64,000 nucleotides of DNA from Amycolatopsis sp. FBCC-B4732 (lineage in GTDB: Bacteria > Actinomycetota > Actinomycetes > Mycobacteriales > Pseudonocardiaceae): NCBI RefSeq assembly GCF_023008405.1, contig NZ_CP095376.1, positions 1,140,001-1,204,000 on the forward strand, read 5' to 3'. Positions 51,534-60,358 of the stretch are shown piece by piece (positions within the stretch are counted from its first letter, which is position 1; every line of letters starts with the position of its first letter). The translations under genes and the position numbers were made by a program. Under the pieces are notes generated by a model. It did not search any database and was not told where the DNA came from. It saw only the letters and a program-made list of their open reading frames with translations.

Positions 51534-52940
51534 GTGAACACGCTCCCGCCGGACCCGGACCTCGTCCCGGTCACCCCGCCCACCGCCTCGCACCGCGTCG
51601 TCGCCGCCTTCGAGCGCATCACCGAAGCCGGCCGCCCCGAAATCTGGACCACCCTCCGCGCCGTCGAAGACGTCCTCGTCGACGCCAAGACCGTCGACGA
51701 ACGCGTCAAAGCCGGGGAAGACCTGCCGCTGGCCGGCACCGTGTTCGCCGTGCAGGACCTGATCGACGTCGCCGGGCAGCCGTCCGGGACCGGCGTGCCG
51801 GAGACCAGCGCCCCGGTCGTCGCCCGGCTCATCGCCGCCGGTGCCCTCGTGCTCGGCAAGACCGGTGCCGCCATGGTTTCCGGGACCTGGGACCGCACCA
51901 AGGCCGGCGGGAACGGCGCGGCGGTCGCCGTCGCGCTGGGCATCGTCGACCTGGCGCTGAGCACCGGGGGAGCCGTCCCCGCGGCGCTGAACGCCGTCGC
52001 CGCCGTGAAGCCGACACGCGGCCTGCTGCCCGCCGCCGACGGCGTCTCCGTCTACTCGAACGGCCTGGTCACCGCGCACCGCGCGCTCACGCAGATGACC
52101 GGCGGCGACCGGTCCTGGCCCGCCGACGTCCGCCTCGGCGCCGGCGAGCACCCGAGAATCGGCTACCCCGCCGACCTGCCCCTCGGCGAGGCCGCGAGCC
52201 TGGCGCTCGAGACCGTCGTCGCCCGGCTGACGGCGTCGGGGGCCGTGCTGACCCCGTTCTCCGTGCGAGAGCCCGGGTTCGACGGGTTCGACGCCCTCGT
52301 CGTGCCCACCGTCCCGGAGCACCCCGGGATCGCCGAAGCGCTGGCCGACCCGGCCGGCGTGGGCCACCGCCTGGCCGCCTGCACGGCGTTCGCGAACCTC
52401 CTCGACGTGGCCGCGGTGTCGGTCCCGGTGTCGCCGGGCGACCGCCGTCCGTTCGGCGTCACCTTCCTGACGCGGGCGTTCGAAGACCAGATCGCGCTGG
52501 ACCTCGCGACCGTCTGCACGGACGAGCCGATGACGCCCTACCCCGAGCCGGGCGAGGACGTCGTCGTGTTCGGCGCGCACCTGCGCGGCCAGCCGCTCAA
52601 CGCCGAGCTCACCGGGCTCGGCGCCCGGTTCGGCGGACCGGTCCGGACCATCGAGGGCTACCGGATGGTGCTCCTGGGCACCGAGCCGCCGCAACCCGGC
52701 GTGCTCGCCGGTGGCGCCGTCCTCGACGGCGAACGCTGGCGGCTGTCCCCGGCCGCGTTCGAGCGGTTCGCCGCCGCGCTCAAGGAACCCTTCGTGCTCG
52801 ACCGCGTCGAGCTGGACGACGGCACCGCCCCGCTCGCCGTCCGCTGCCTCGCCGCGGACGGGCCCGCTCTGGACCGCTACGAGTCCTGGCGCGGGTACGT
52901 CCGGTTCGCTTCTACCGCCGGCCTGCGAGCCCCCGGCTGA
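51534..52940 (+). CDS. amidase-fold protein lacking the catalytic triad
   Basis: 468 residues similar to allophanate hydrolase (AtzF): amidase-signature domain to about 320, then an AtzF-type C-domain ('[20 protein letters not shown]', '[13 protein letters not shown]'). In active amidases a lysine follows the first strand ('VKD'), a cis-serine sits in 'GGSSGG', and the nucleophile lies in 'GGSIR'. Here these read 'VQD' (Q74), 'GGNGAA' and 'GGAVP' (A147), so Lys and both Ser are gone. It cannot be a normal amidase and may be a binding or structural relative. The frame is intact and codon use normal, so it is not simply decaying. GTG start after 'gaggaaagga'. The last 29 bases overlap pyrD. Confidence 0.85.
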   Translation: MNTLPPDPDLVPVTPPTASHRVVAAFERITEAGRPEIWTTLRAVEDVLVDAKTVDERVKAGEDLPLAGTVFAVQDLIDVAGQPSGTGVPETSAPVVARLIAAGALVLGKTGAAMVSGTWDRTKAGGNGAAVAVALGIVDLALSTGGAVPAALNAVAAVKPTRGLLPAADGVSVYSNGLVTAHRALTQMTGGDRSWPADVRLGAGEHPRIGYPADLPLGEAASLALETVVARLTASGAVLTPFSVREPGFDGFDALVVPTVPEHPGIAEALADPAGVGHRLAACTAFANLLDVAAVSVPVSPGDRRPFGVTFLTRAFEDQIALDLATVCTDEPMTPYPEPGEDVVVFGAHLRGQPLNAELTGLGARFGGPVRTIEGYRMVLLGTEPPQPGVLAGGAVLDGERWRLSPAAFERFAAALKEPFVLDRVELDDGTAPLAVRCLAADGPALDRYESWRGYVRFASTAGLRAPG

Positions 52941-53949
52941 CGCGGCGCACCAGGCCCGGCCCGTGCAGCGCGAAGCCCGTGTAGAGCTGCACGAGCGACG
53001 CACCGGCGTCCACGAGCCGGAGCGCGTCGTCCGGGCCCAGGACGCCGCCGACGCCGATGATCGGCAGGGTCCCGCCGGTGTGGTCGTGCACGAACCGCAC
53101 GACCTCGGCCGCGCGGGTGGTCAGCGGCCGGCCGGACAGCCCTCCCGCCTGTCCGGCCAGGCCGCTCTCCGCGGCCGCGATGCCGTCGCGGGACAACGTC
53201 GTGTTCGTCGCGATGATCCCGGCGACGCCGTGCTCGACCGCGACCTCCAGCAGCTCGCCCAGCGCGTCGTCGGTCAGGTCGGGCGCGACCTTCACCAGCA
53301 GCGGCGTCGGCGTGCCCTGGCCGGCCAGCTCCGCGGACGTCGCCCGCAGCTCGCCGAGCAGCTCGGCCAGCGCGGCGCGGTCCTGCAGCTGCCGCAGGCC
53401 CGGCGTGTTCGGGGAGCTGACGTTGATCGCGAAGTAGTCCGCGTACGGGTACAGCGCCCGCAGCGAGAACCGGTAGTCCTCGACGGCCTCGTCGAGCGGC
53501 GTCACCTTCGACTTGCCGATGCTGATCCCCAGCGGGACGCCGGGTTTGCCGTCGCGAGCCAGCTTCGCCGCGAGCGCTTCGGCGCCGTCGTTGTTGAAGC
53601 CCATGCGGTTGATCACCGCGTCGGACGCGGGGAGGCTGAACAGCCGCGGCCGGGGGTTGCCCGGCTGCGCCAGCCGCGTCACCGTGCCGACCTCGACGAA
53701 CCCGAAGCCCAGCGCGGCCCACGCGGGCAGCGCGCGGCCGTTCTTGTCCATCCCGGCGGCCAGGCCGACGCGGTTGGGGAAGCGCAGGCCGAGCACCGTC
53801 ACCGGGTCGTCGACGCGGAGGGCGCCGCCGAGCGCGGGCGCCGCCTTGCCGAGCCGGGCGAGGACGCTGATCGTGCGCTCGTGCACCAGCTCGGGGTCGT
53901 GGTAGGACAGCCGGTACAGCGCCGGGCGGACGATCTTGTCGAAGAACAC
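52912..53949 (-). CDS. pyrD: dihydroorotate dehydrogenase (quinone)
   Basis: 345 residues, class 2 (membrane, quinone-linked): the N-terminal helix pair '[20 protein letters not shown]' is present. '[14 protein letters not shown]' binds FMN, '[16 protein letters not shown]' carries the catalytic serine, and '[20 protein letters not shown]' the phosphate site. Oxidises dihydroorotate to orotate in pyrimidine synthesis. GTG start. Confidence 0.96.
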   Translation of the reverse strand: MFFDKIVRPALYRLSYHDPELVHERTISVLARLGKAAPALGGALRVDDPVTVLGLRFPNRVGLAAGMDKNGRALPAWAALGFGFVEVGTVTRLAQPGNPRPRLFSLPASDAVINRMGFNNDGAEALAAKLARDGKPGVPLGISIGKSKVTPLDEAVEDYRFSLRALYPYADYFAINVSSPNTPGLRQLQDRAALAELLGELRATSAELAGQGTPTPLLVKVAPDLTDDALGELLEVAVEHGVAGIIATNTTLSRDGIAAAESGLAGQAGGLSGRPLTTRAAEVVRFVHDHTGGTLPIIGVGGVLGPDDALRLVDAGASLVQLYTGFALHGPGLVRRVSRGLAGRR

Positions 53950-54014
53950 GCCCCCATGCTGCCAAACCGCCCGCGGCCCGCTACCGGAGCGCCGCCTTCA
54001 CGTGAAAGCGGCCA

Positions 54015-54587
54015 CTACGCGCCCGAGGCCCGGAGGTCTTTCCACTCGTCTTCGAGCAGGGCGTAGATCAGCTCGTCGGTCCACTCGCCCTTGACGATCT
54101 CGTTCTCCTTAAGATGCGCTTCCCGGCGCATCCCGAGGCGTTCCATCAGCGCGGCGGACGCGGTGTTCCGGCCGTCGCAGCGGCCGATGACGCGGTGCAG
54201 CCCCAGGTCTTCGAAGGCCAGCCGCAGCAGTTCGGTCGTCGCCTCGGCGGCCAGGCCCTTGCCGTGGTGGTCCGGGTGGAAGACGAAGCCGATCTCGCCC
54301 TGGCGGTGCTCGCTGCTGATCCACTCGAGGTTCAGGTCGCCGATCAGCTGCCCGGTCGAGGCCAGTTCGACCGCCACGGCCAGGAACTGCCCTTCCTTCG
54401 TCAGCGTGGAGCTGTGGACCCGCTTGGCCAGCGCGGCGGCCGACTCGGCCCGGCTGCGCGGCCCCCAGTAGAGGTAACGGGCGACGTCGGCACGGGACTG
54501 GAAGGAGTTCAGCGCGTCGAGGTCGCCGGGCGTGAACGGGCGCAGGAGCAGCCGATCCGTGGTGATCGGGTAGTCGGGCCTGAGCAT
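54015..54587 (-). CDS. RimJ/RimL-type GNAT acetyltransferase
   Basis: 190 residues. 'TTDRLLLRPFTPGDLDAL' opens it, 'GEIGFVFHPDHHGKGLAAEA' is the acetyl-CoA loop, and 'NTASAALMERLGMRREAHLK' the typical end of ribosomal-protein/antibiotic acetyltransferases of this group. Substrate unknown. ATG start. Confidence 0.9.
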   Translation of the reverse strand: MLRPDYPITTDRLLLRPFTPGDLDALNSFQSRADVARYLYWGPRSRAESAAALAKRVHSSTLTKEGQFLAVAVELASTGQLIGDLNLEWISSEHRQGEIGFVFHPDHHGKGLAAEATTELLRLAFEDLGLHRVIGRCDGRNTASAALMERLGMRREAHLKENEIVKGEWTDELIYALLEDEWKDLRASGA

Positions 54588-54596
54588 GCGTCCAGG

Positions 54597-54821
54597 CTAG
54601 CGACCTTCAGCCGTCCGGGTGACAGAACGGGGAAACGCTGATCGCCGGACGGTCGTCCCGCGACGCCGGGTGGCGCGACCTGCACAAATGAGCACTCCAT
54701 CGAGAAAATGGAGGAACCCCCGGGGTGCCTCTCGGACGCCGTCAAACGTCCGAGCCCGAGCCGGACTGGTGCTCGGGAACCCCGGGGGCACGGTGACTGC
54801 CTGGTATTCGCTATCAGGCAT
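54597..54821 (-). CDS. possible 74-residue protein
   Basis: A frame starting 'MPDSEYQAVTVPPGFPST', with 'GVREAPRGFLHFLDGVLI' further on and an Arg-rich end. The first 50 residues look protein-like, and the codons (GCA, TTT, ATT, CAT) are less GC-rich than the surroundings. It overlaps the palindrome-dense patch, so it may equally be an RNA or DNA structure read by chance. It ends nine bases before the GNAT start on the same strand. Not recognised. Confidence 0.3.
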   Translation of the reverse strand: MPDSEYQAVTVPPGFPSTSPARARTFDGVREAPRGFLHFLDGVLICAGRATRRRGTTVRRSAFPRSVTRTAEGR

Positions 54822-54901
54822 CACGTGGAGCAGGCGATGAGCCAGAAGGTGGCTCAGCTGTAGCGCTGCTCAAAGTCCTCCACGTGCCATCCGCTAGCGG
54901 A
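54695..54901. repeat. palindrome-dense structured patch
   Basis: Successive stems: CTCCAT/ATGGAG (54695-54713); an outer CCCCCGGGGT/ACCCCGGGGG (54717-54788) enclosing CTCGGACG/CGTCCGAG and CCCGAGC/GCTCGGG; GTGA-TGCCTGGTA / TATCAGGCA-TCAC (54793-54824) with loop TTCGC; an outer CACGTGGAG/CTCCACGTG (54822-54886) enclosing TGAGCC/GGCTCA; and TCCGCTAGCGGA (54890-54901). Two of these form three-way junctions. It could be a folded RNA (either strand) or remains of a mobile element end. Confidence 0.7.
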
Positions 54902-54943
54902 CAGCCACCTCACGAGTCCTGTTGGAATACAACTTGGGACCAC
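54854..54943 (-). CDS. possible 29-residue peptide
   Basis: GTG-started frame 'VVPSCIPTGLVRWLSASGWH' ending 'VEDFEQRYS', with a ribosome-site-like 'gagaggag' touching the start codon. The composition is balanced and aromatic-rich, unlike random GC-rich frames here. It lies 30 bases before the next small frame. Not recognised. Confidence 0.33.
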   Translation of the reverse strand: MVPSCIPTGLVRWLSASGWHVEDFEQRYS

Positions 54944-54966
54944 CTCCTCTCTCGTGTACTTCCACG

Positions 54967-55640
54967 CTAGGCGAAGCTCCCAGGGTCCGGCAATGTCATT
55001 TTCGCGATCTCACTCCGCAGACGGCCTTCGCGCTGCTCGCCGAGGAAGGACGCGTCGACGGCGTGCTTCGCGAGCCGCGCCGGGGTCGGCCGCAGCCAGC
55101 CCCAGCCCCTCGGCGACGTACTCGCCGGTCATGCGCCGCACCGGGTGTGCGGCGACGCTGGTGAGCTGCGCGGTCCGGACGTCGGGCACGCTTCAAGCGA
55201 GATCCGGTGCGCCGCACGGTGTTCCCGCAGCGCGGGGTCGGCCGCGAAGCCGGTGCCGTGCCCGATCCGGTGGTTTCGCCCGTGTGCAGGACGGTGTGCA
55301 GCCCGGCTTCCCGCGCCCGCGTGAAGAACGGGCCGAACCGCGCTCGCCCGACGCCCGGTTCCGGCCCACCCAACCCGAAGGACACCAGGCCCTCAGGGCG
55401 TTCGCGCAGCGCGAACACGAGCGTCTCCCGCCCGGCTTTGACGCCCGTTTCTCCCGGGATGTCGGAGCACCAGGCCAGTTCCACGCCCAGCCCGGCCGCT
55501 CTCCAGCCCGGACAGCAGTTCGTCGCCGGGCACTCCGTCGAGCACGTGGTTGTTCGGCGTGACGGTGACTTCGGCGTAGCGGCAGCTCTGCGCGGCGAGA
55601 TCGGCGGGCCAGTGCGAGGACGGTCGCCAAACGCGCGGCA
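54967..55640 (-). pseudogene. decayed adenosine deaminase gene
   Basis: Five segments of an adenosine deaminase follow in order but in changing frames: 'CRYAEVTVTPNNHVLDG'; 'WCSDIPGETGVKAGRETL' through 'GLVSFGLGGPEPGVGRARF' and 'LHTVLHTGET'; 'RIGHGTGFAADPALREH' with 'ISLEACPTS'; 'VRTAQLTSVAAHPVRRM'; and 'RLAKHAVDASFLGEQREG', ending at TAG. The N-terminal third with the HxH zinc motif is missing, and so is the 'NSDDPPMF' loop with the catalytic aspartate. At least four frameshifts or deletions make it non-functional. It abuts the nei-like gene. Confidence 0.88.
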
Positions 55641-55646
55641 CGGGGC

Positions 55647-56456
55647 CTACTGCGGCGGGTGCGGTCCGGCCTGGTCCTTCGGGCAGAACCAGGTCGGCCG
55701 GCGCTGGACGTCGTGGCCCTGCGTGCGGACCAGGAGCCGTCCGCCGCAGCGGAAGCAGCCCTGGCGGGTGCGCTCGTAGACCCAGTTCTTCCGGTTGCGG
55801 TCGAGGTGCCCGGTGGTGCTCTGGTCGAAGCGGCCGGAGCGGGCGTTGGCCAGCAACAGCTTGCGGGCCAGCGCGACCGTGGTGGCGGCGTCCACTTCGG
55901 ACACCGGAACCCACGGCGTGACGCCGAGCAGGAAGGCGATCTCGCACTTGTAGAGGTTCCCGACCCCCGCCATGACCCGCTGGTCGAGCAGTGCCAGCCC
56001 CAGTTCGCGCTCCGGTGCGGCGGTCAGGTTCGCCACCGCGCGCGCCGCGTGCTCTTCCGTCCACTGTGGATCGAGCAGGTCCGGGCCGAGGTGCGCGACG
56101 AGGTCGTGTTCCTTCGGCGTGGCGACGATCCTGAGGTCGTGGACGCGGAAGCCGATCACCTGGACGTCGGCCGCGGTGAAGACCACGCGGGCGTGGTGGC
56201 CGGGCCGCCGCCACTTCGCGCCGGCGGCGTAGACGTCCCACATGCCGTCCATCATCAGGTGCGAGTGGAGCGTCAGGTCGCCGGAGAAGCGCGTGAAGAG
56301 GTGCTTGCCGACCGTGCCGACGCCGAGGACCTCGCGTCCGGCGAGGTCCACAGTGGCCAGCTGGGGCACGCGGAACTCCCCGCGCAGCAGCGTTTTGCCG
56401 GCCAGTGCCTTGTCGAAGCGCTTCCCGACGAGGTAGACGGTGTCACCTTCGGGCAC
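55647..56456 (-). CDS. Fpg/Nei family DNA glycosylase
   Basis: 269 residues. 'PEGDTVYLVGKRFDKAL' after the start codon gives the N-terminal catalytic proline and glutamate of the Nei (endonuclease VIII) branch. 'GVGNLYKCEIAFLLGV' is the helix-two-turn-helix. The C-terminal zinc finger is 'CFRCGG' followed by 'WFCPKDQ': cysteines 234, 237 and 258 are present, but the fourth (position 261) is Asp, with H248 a possible substitute. Removes oxidised pyrimidines and cleaves the strand. The GTG start lies three bases after the ParA-like gene. Confidence 0.9.
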   Translation of the reverse strand: MPEGDTVYLVGKRFDKALAGKTLLRGEFRVPQLATVDLAGREVLGVGTVGKHLFTRFSGDLTLHSHLMMDGMWDVYAAGAKWRRPGHHARVVFTAADVQVIGFRVHDLRIVATPKEHDLVAHLGPDLLDPQWTEEHAARAVANLTAAPERELGLALLDQRVMAGVGNLYKCEIAFLLGVTPWVPVSEVDAATTVALARKLLLANARSGRFDQSTTGHLDRNRKNWVYERTRQGCFRCGGRLLVRTQGHDVQRRPTWFCPKDQAGPHPPQ

Positions 56457-56459
56457 GGC

Positions 56460-57353
56460 TCACCCCGCCGATTCGGACACCTCGGCGGGCGCCTCGGGCG
56501 TCTCCGGCGCCGGGCCTTCTGGCCAGTCCGGGCCCTCGGGCTCTTCGCCGGCGACGCGGTGGCGGCCGGCCCGGTTCGAGCGCAGGATCTTCGCCAGCAC
56601 CATGTTGAACGTCAGCGCGATCTCCTGGGCACCGGGGGAGTGCCATTCGTGGATCGGGCTGCACGCGCCCTGGGCCTGCTGCACCGCCAGGCGGTCGGTG
56701 ATCGCCGTCGGCATCACCAGCGAACCGAAGTTCTCGCGCAGCTCGGCGATCCGGAACTGGTGCTCGTAGGACCGGACACGCAGCTTGTTCACCAGCACGC
56801 CGATCGGGCGCAGCCGCGGGTTGAGGTCCTTGCGGATCTTCTCGATCGCTTCCAGAGCCCGGTGCGCGCCCGCGACGGCGTACATGGTCGGCTCGGTGAC
56901 GATGAGCGCGCTGTCCGCGGCGACCAGCGCCGACTTCGTCAGCCGGCCCAGCGACGGCGGGCAGTCGAGGATCACCAGCTCGTAGGGCAGCTCGCCGAGC
57001 GGCTCGCGGTGCAGTTCGTCGAGCGCGCGGGAGAAGTTCGCCAGCCGCTCGCTGTCGGCGTCGGGGTCGTTGAGCAGTTCCAGCTCTTCGGTGCCGACGA
57101 GGACGTCGACGTCCTCGCTCCACACGCTGGGCGCGATCGCGCGTTCGAGCATCTCCCGGGTCGGGGTCTCGAGCACGTCCGCGAGGGTGGCGTCGGTGAA
57201 CGGCGGGTCGAGCGAGGTGGTGGCGTTGCCCTGCGGGTCGAGGTCGACCACCAGCGTTCGCGTGCCCCTACGCAAGGCGGCGGACGCGATACCGAGAGCG
57301 ACCGTCGTCTTGCCGACGCCTCCCTTGAGGCTGAGTACGGCGACCGTGTGCAC
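56460..57353 (-). CDS. ParA/MinD-like ATPase
   Basis: 297 residues. Deviant Walker A 'LSLKGGVGKTTVA' at the N-terminus, 'VVDLDPQGNAT' (Walker A' region), 'YELVILDCPPSLGRLTKSAL' (Walker B). Residues after 265 are a Pro/Glu-rich tail. There is no parB beside it, so it is an orphan ParA-type ATPase, possibly for positioning some cargo. GTG start; the adjoining nei-like gene is probably co-transcribed. Confidence 0.88.
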   Translation of the reverse strand: MHTVAVLSLKGGVGKTTVALGIASAALRRGTRTLVVDLDPQGNATTSLDPPFTDATLADVLETPTREMLERAIAPSVWSEDVDVLVGTEELELLNDPDADSERLANFSRALDELHREPLGELPYELVILDCPPSLGRLTKSALVAADSALIVTEPTMYAVAGAHRALEAIEKIRKDLNPRLRPIGVLVNKLRVRSYEHQFRIAELRENFGSLVMPTAITDRLAVQQAQGACSPIHEWHSPGAQEIALTFNMVLAKILRSNRAGRHRVAGEEPEGPDWPEGPAPETPEAPAEVSESAG

Positions 57354-57459
57354 GACGACCAGCCTACGGGTGTGGGCGAGGCGCGCCGTCGGGCAAGGGG
57401 CGTTCACTCGAAGGGAGGAGCCGGGGAGGCGGGCGGGGGCGGGCACTACCCTGTCCGGC

Positions 57460-58188
57460 ATGAAGACGGAGACCGTGGCCGCCCGGGGTTCGGGCGCCGT
57501 TCGCCGGGTGCTCGAGGCCGAGCTGAAGGCCGCCCGCGCCCGGGGCGTCGAGCACCCCCGCGTCGTCGACGTGGGCGGCGGCAGCGGCGGCTGGGCGGTG
57601 CCGTTCGCGGCGGCGGGCTGCCGGGTGACGGTCGTCGAACCGAGCCCCAACGCGCTGGCCACGCTGCAGCGGCGGGCCGAGGAAGAGGGCGTCGCCGACC
57701 GGATCACGGTGATCGCGGACGACTCCGACGCGCTGGGCAGGCACGTCGAGGCCGGCTCGGCCGACCTGGTGCTGGCGCACGGCCTGCTGGAGATCGTCGA
57801 CGACCCGGCGGCGGTGCTGACGGCACTGGCCACGGCGGTCGCCCCGGGCGGCGCGGTGTCGGTGCTGGTGGCCAACCGCCACGCGTCGGTCCTCTACCGG
57901 GCGCTGTCCGGCCGCGTCGCCGAAGCCCGGCAGCTGCTGGAGAGCGCGGACGGCGTGGTCGCGGGCGACACCGTGCTGCGGCGCTTCGACGCCGACGGCC
58001 TGCGCGCCCAGCTGGTGACGGCGGGCTTGGACGTGACGCTGCTGCAGGGCGACCGGGTGATCTCGGACCTGGTGGGCGGCGACGTCCGCGAAGACGAGCT
58101 GGCGGACTTCGAGCGCGTGGCGGCGGCCACCCCGGCGTTGCGGGAGATCGCGAGCCGCCTGCACGCGGTGGCGCGGCCCCCGGCCTGA
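57460..58188 (+). CDS. SAM-dependent methyltransferase
   Basis: 242 residues of class I fold. Motif I 'VVDVGGGSGGWAVPFA', motif II region 'ADLVLAHGLLEIVDDP', then 'APGGAVSVLVANRHASVLYR'. It resembles CmoA/UbiE-like small-molecule or tRNA methyltransferases. In mycobacteria a similar gene sits next to dinB. The substrate is unknown. ATG start; divergent from the ParA-like gene. Confidence 0.88.
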   Translation: MKTETVAARGSGAVRRVLEAELKAARARGVEHPRVVDVGGGSGGWAVPFAAAGCRVTVVEPSPNALATLQRRAEEEGVADRITVIADDSDALGRHVEAGSADLVLAHGLLEIVDDPAAVLTALATAVAPGGAVSVLVANRHASVLYRALSGRVAEARQLLESADGVVAGDTVLRRFDADGLRAQLVTAGLDVTLLQGDRVISDLVGGDVREDELADFERVAAATPALREIASRLHAVARPPA

Positions 58189-58288
58189 GCGGCGGATTTC
58201 GGCTGACGTGCGGCCGTGACCGGCGGATTCCGGTCGTCGCGCACCGCTTGATCCGGAATTGTCGGTGGTGCCCGGTAGCGTCCCGGGC

Positions 58289-59533
58289 GTGGGGCGAAAT
58301 GCTGAACTGCCGGGCGGGATGGCCCGGTTCCGCGTCCGGCCGGGGGAGCCGGCGCCGGACGACGCCGGCTGCGGGCTGCTGCACGTCGACATGGACGCGT
58401 TCTTCGTGTCCGTCGAGCTGCGCACCCGCCCCGAGCTGGCGGACAAACCGGTCGTCGTGTCGGGCGGCGGCCCCCGCGCGGTCGTGGCGGCGGCGAACTA
58501 CCCGGCGCGCAAGTTCGGTGTGCGCTCGGCGATGCCGTTCTCGACCGCCAAGCGCCTCTGCCCGCACCTGATCAACATCCCGCCGACGTCGGGCCTGTAC
58601 GGCGAGGTCTCCCGCGGGGTGATGGGGATCTTCCGCGAGCTGACGCCGCTGGTCGAGCCGCTGAGCCTGGATGAGGCGTTCCTGGACGTCAGCGGAGCAC
58701 TGCGCCGCCTGGGCGCGACACCCGCTTCGCTGGGCGCGCAGATCCGGGCGCGGGTCGAGGCCGAGCACGGGATCACCTGCTCGGTCGGCGTGGCGAAGGT
58801 CAAGTTCGTGGCGAAGCTGGCGTCGGGGATGGCGAAGCCGGACGGCATGGTCGTCGTCCCGGCGGCGGAAACGCTGGCCTTCCTGCACCCGCTGCCGGTC
58901 TCGGCGCTGTGGGGCGTCGGCGCCCGCACGGAGGAACAGCTGAAGCGGCTCGGCCTGGACACGATCGCGGACGTGGCCGCGTTCCCGCCGGAGCGCCTGA
59001 AGAAGTCGCTGGGAACGGCGATCGGCGAGCACCTGTACCGGCTGGCGCATGGAGTCGACGAGCGCGCGGTGGTGATCGACTCCCCGGAGAAGTCGATCGG
59101 CGCCGAGCACACTTTCGACGTCGACCGCCATGACCGGGCTTCGCTGGGCCTGGAGCTGCTGAGGCTCTCCGAGCGGGTGGGGGCGACGCTGCGGGAGCGG
59201 GGCGTCCGCGGCCGCACGGTGTCGATCAAGGTGCGCTTCGCGGATTTCCGCACGATCACCCGTGCCCGCACGCTGATGTCGGCGACGGACGTGGCCCGGG
59301 AGATCCACGCGGTGGCGGTGGCGCTGCTGGCGGAGCACGCGCCGACGGGGGCGGTCAGGTTGATCGGCGTCCGCGTGGAGGGCCTGGACACGGGGGAGGC
59401 GGGCGAGCAGCTGGTGTTCGATTCCGCGGCGCCCCGCTGGCGCGACGCCGAGGTGGCGGCCGACGTGGCGAGATCGAAGTTCGGCTCGGCAGCGGTGCGG
59501 CCGGCGTCGTTGCTGGCACCGCGGGAGCAGTGA
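58289..59533 (+). CDS. dinB: DNA polymerase IV
   Basis: 414 residues. Y-family catalytic motifs 'HVDMDAFFVSVE' and 'SLDEAFLDVSG' are complete, with 'VVSGGGPRAVVAAANYPARK' between them; the little-finger domain lies at the C-terminus. Performs error-prone translesion synthesis. GTG at 58289 was chosen; TTG 58259 and ATG 58319 are alternatives. Confidence 0.95.
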   Translation: MGRNAELPGGMARFRVRPGEPAPDDAGCGLLHVDMDAFFVSVELRTRPELADKPVVVSGGGPRAVVAAANYPARKFGVRSAMPFSTAKRLCPHLINIPPTSGLYGEVSRGVMGIFRELTPLVEPLSLDEAFLDVSGALRRLGATPASLGAQIRARVEAEHGITCSVGVAKVKFVAKLASGMAKPDGMVVVPAAETLAFLHPLPVSALWGVGARTEEQLKRLGLDTIADVAAFPPERLKKSLGTAIGEHLYRLAHGVDERAVVIDSPEKSIGAEHTFDVDRHDRASLGLELLRLSERVGATLRERGVRGRTVSIKVRFADFRTITRARTLMSATDVAREIHAVAVALLAEHAPTGAVRLIGVRVEGLDTGEAGEQLVFDSAAPRWRDAEVAADVARSKFGSAAVRPASLLAPREQ

Positions 59534-60358
59534 GGGGAGAGCGGCCGGAAGTGGCGAGGGAGCCGGTGGAGGGGAGCGGTCGCCCGCCGCCCGCACTGCC
59601 ATCCGCTCAATCGCCTTCCCCATCCGCCATCCGCTCGCTCGCCGCCTCAACCCGCCATCCGGTCGCGAGCCCCGCCGCCACCCGCCAATCTTGTTGTTCG
59701 GCCGCGCACCGGCGGCGAGCGCCAACCCTCCGCTCGCCGCCGGTCACCAGACCACCCGCCGCCGATCCCGCCGTCCGGCAGCGCGCCCGCCGCCCCAACC
59801 TGCCTCCACCGCCGACCCCGGTTCAGCCCGCCACTGCCAACCCCGCCCCGCCGGACCGCGAACCGGCTGCCCCACCCCGCCCGCCGACCCCGCGAACCGG
59901 CTGCCCCACCCCGCCCGCCGACCCCGCCAACCGTCCGTCCCACCCCGTCCGCGGTCCGGCTGCCGATCCCGCCTCGACCGTTGATTCCGGTTCGGCCGCC
60001 TGCTGCCGCCAACCCCGCCCGACCGCCGACCCCGCCAACCGGCCGCCCCACCCCGTCCGCGACCCGGCCACCCACCCCGCCCCACCACCGGTCGTGTACG
60101 GAAGGTGATCTTCCGCTCGTCCGCCATCCCCCACATCGCCGCTCAGGCCGTTAACCGGTCACGATGGGCCACCGTGACCCTCCGCGACGCCCCTCCGGCG
60201 GGATTTAGCCCAATTCGATCCCTACTGGATGCGGGATCGGGTAGTCGTGCGGGCGCGGGCCTCGTATCCTGGACAGTGCCACCCCGCCTGGGGTTGGCTG
60301 TTGGGTCCAGGACGTTGCGCGGCCCGGCGCCCGCGACAGCTGTGCCGGAGGAGGAAAG
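59534..60358. other. C-rich low-complexity gap
   Basis: 825 bases with strong strand asymmetry (C-rich on this strand) and no credible gene; frames give Pro/Ala or Arg/Gly tracts. The last 240 bases are more balanced and should carry the promoter of the DUF3040 gene. A 34-bp tandem array is described separately. Confidence 0.6.
59850..60075. repeat. 34-bp imperfect tandem repeats
   Basis: The unit begins GAACCGGCTGCCCCACCCCG. Exact 34-base steps are at 59860, 59894 and 59928; further copies to about 60075 are more diverged. Units are directly adjacent with no spacers. Confidence 0.75.

Noticed and set aside
55659..58571. 970-codon plus-strand frame
   Set aside because: Crosses nei-like, ParA-like and methyltransferase genes in wrong frames; no coherent protein.
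59850..60075. 34-bp repeats as a CRISPR array
   Set aside because: Units are directly adjacent without spacers, and no cas genes are near.
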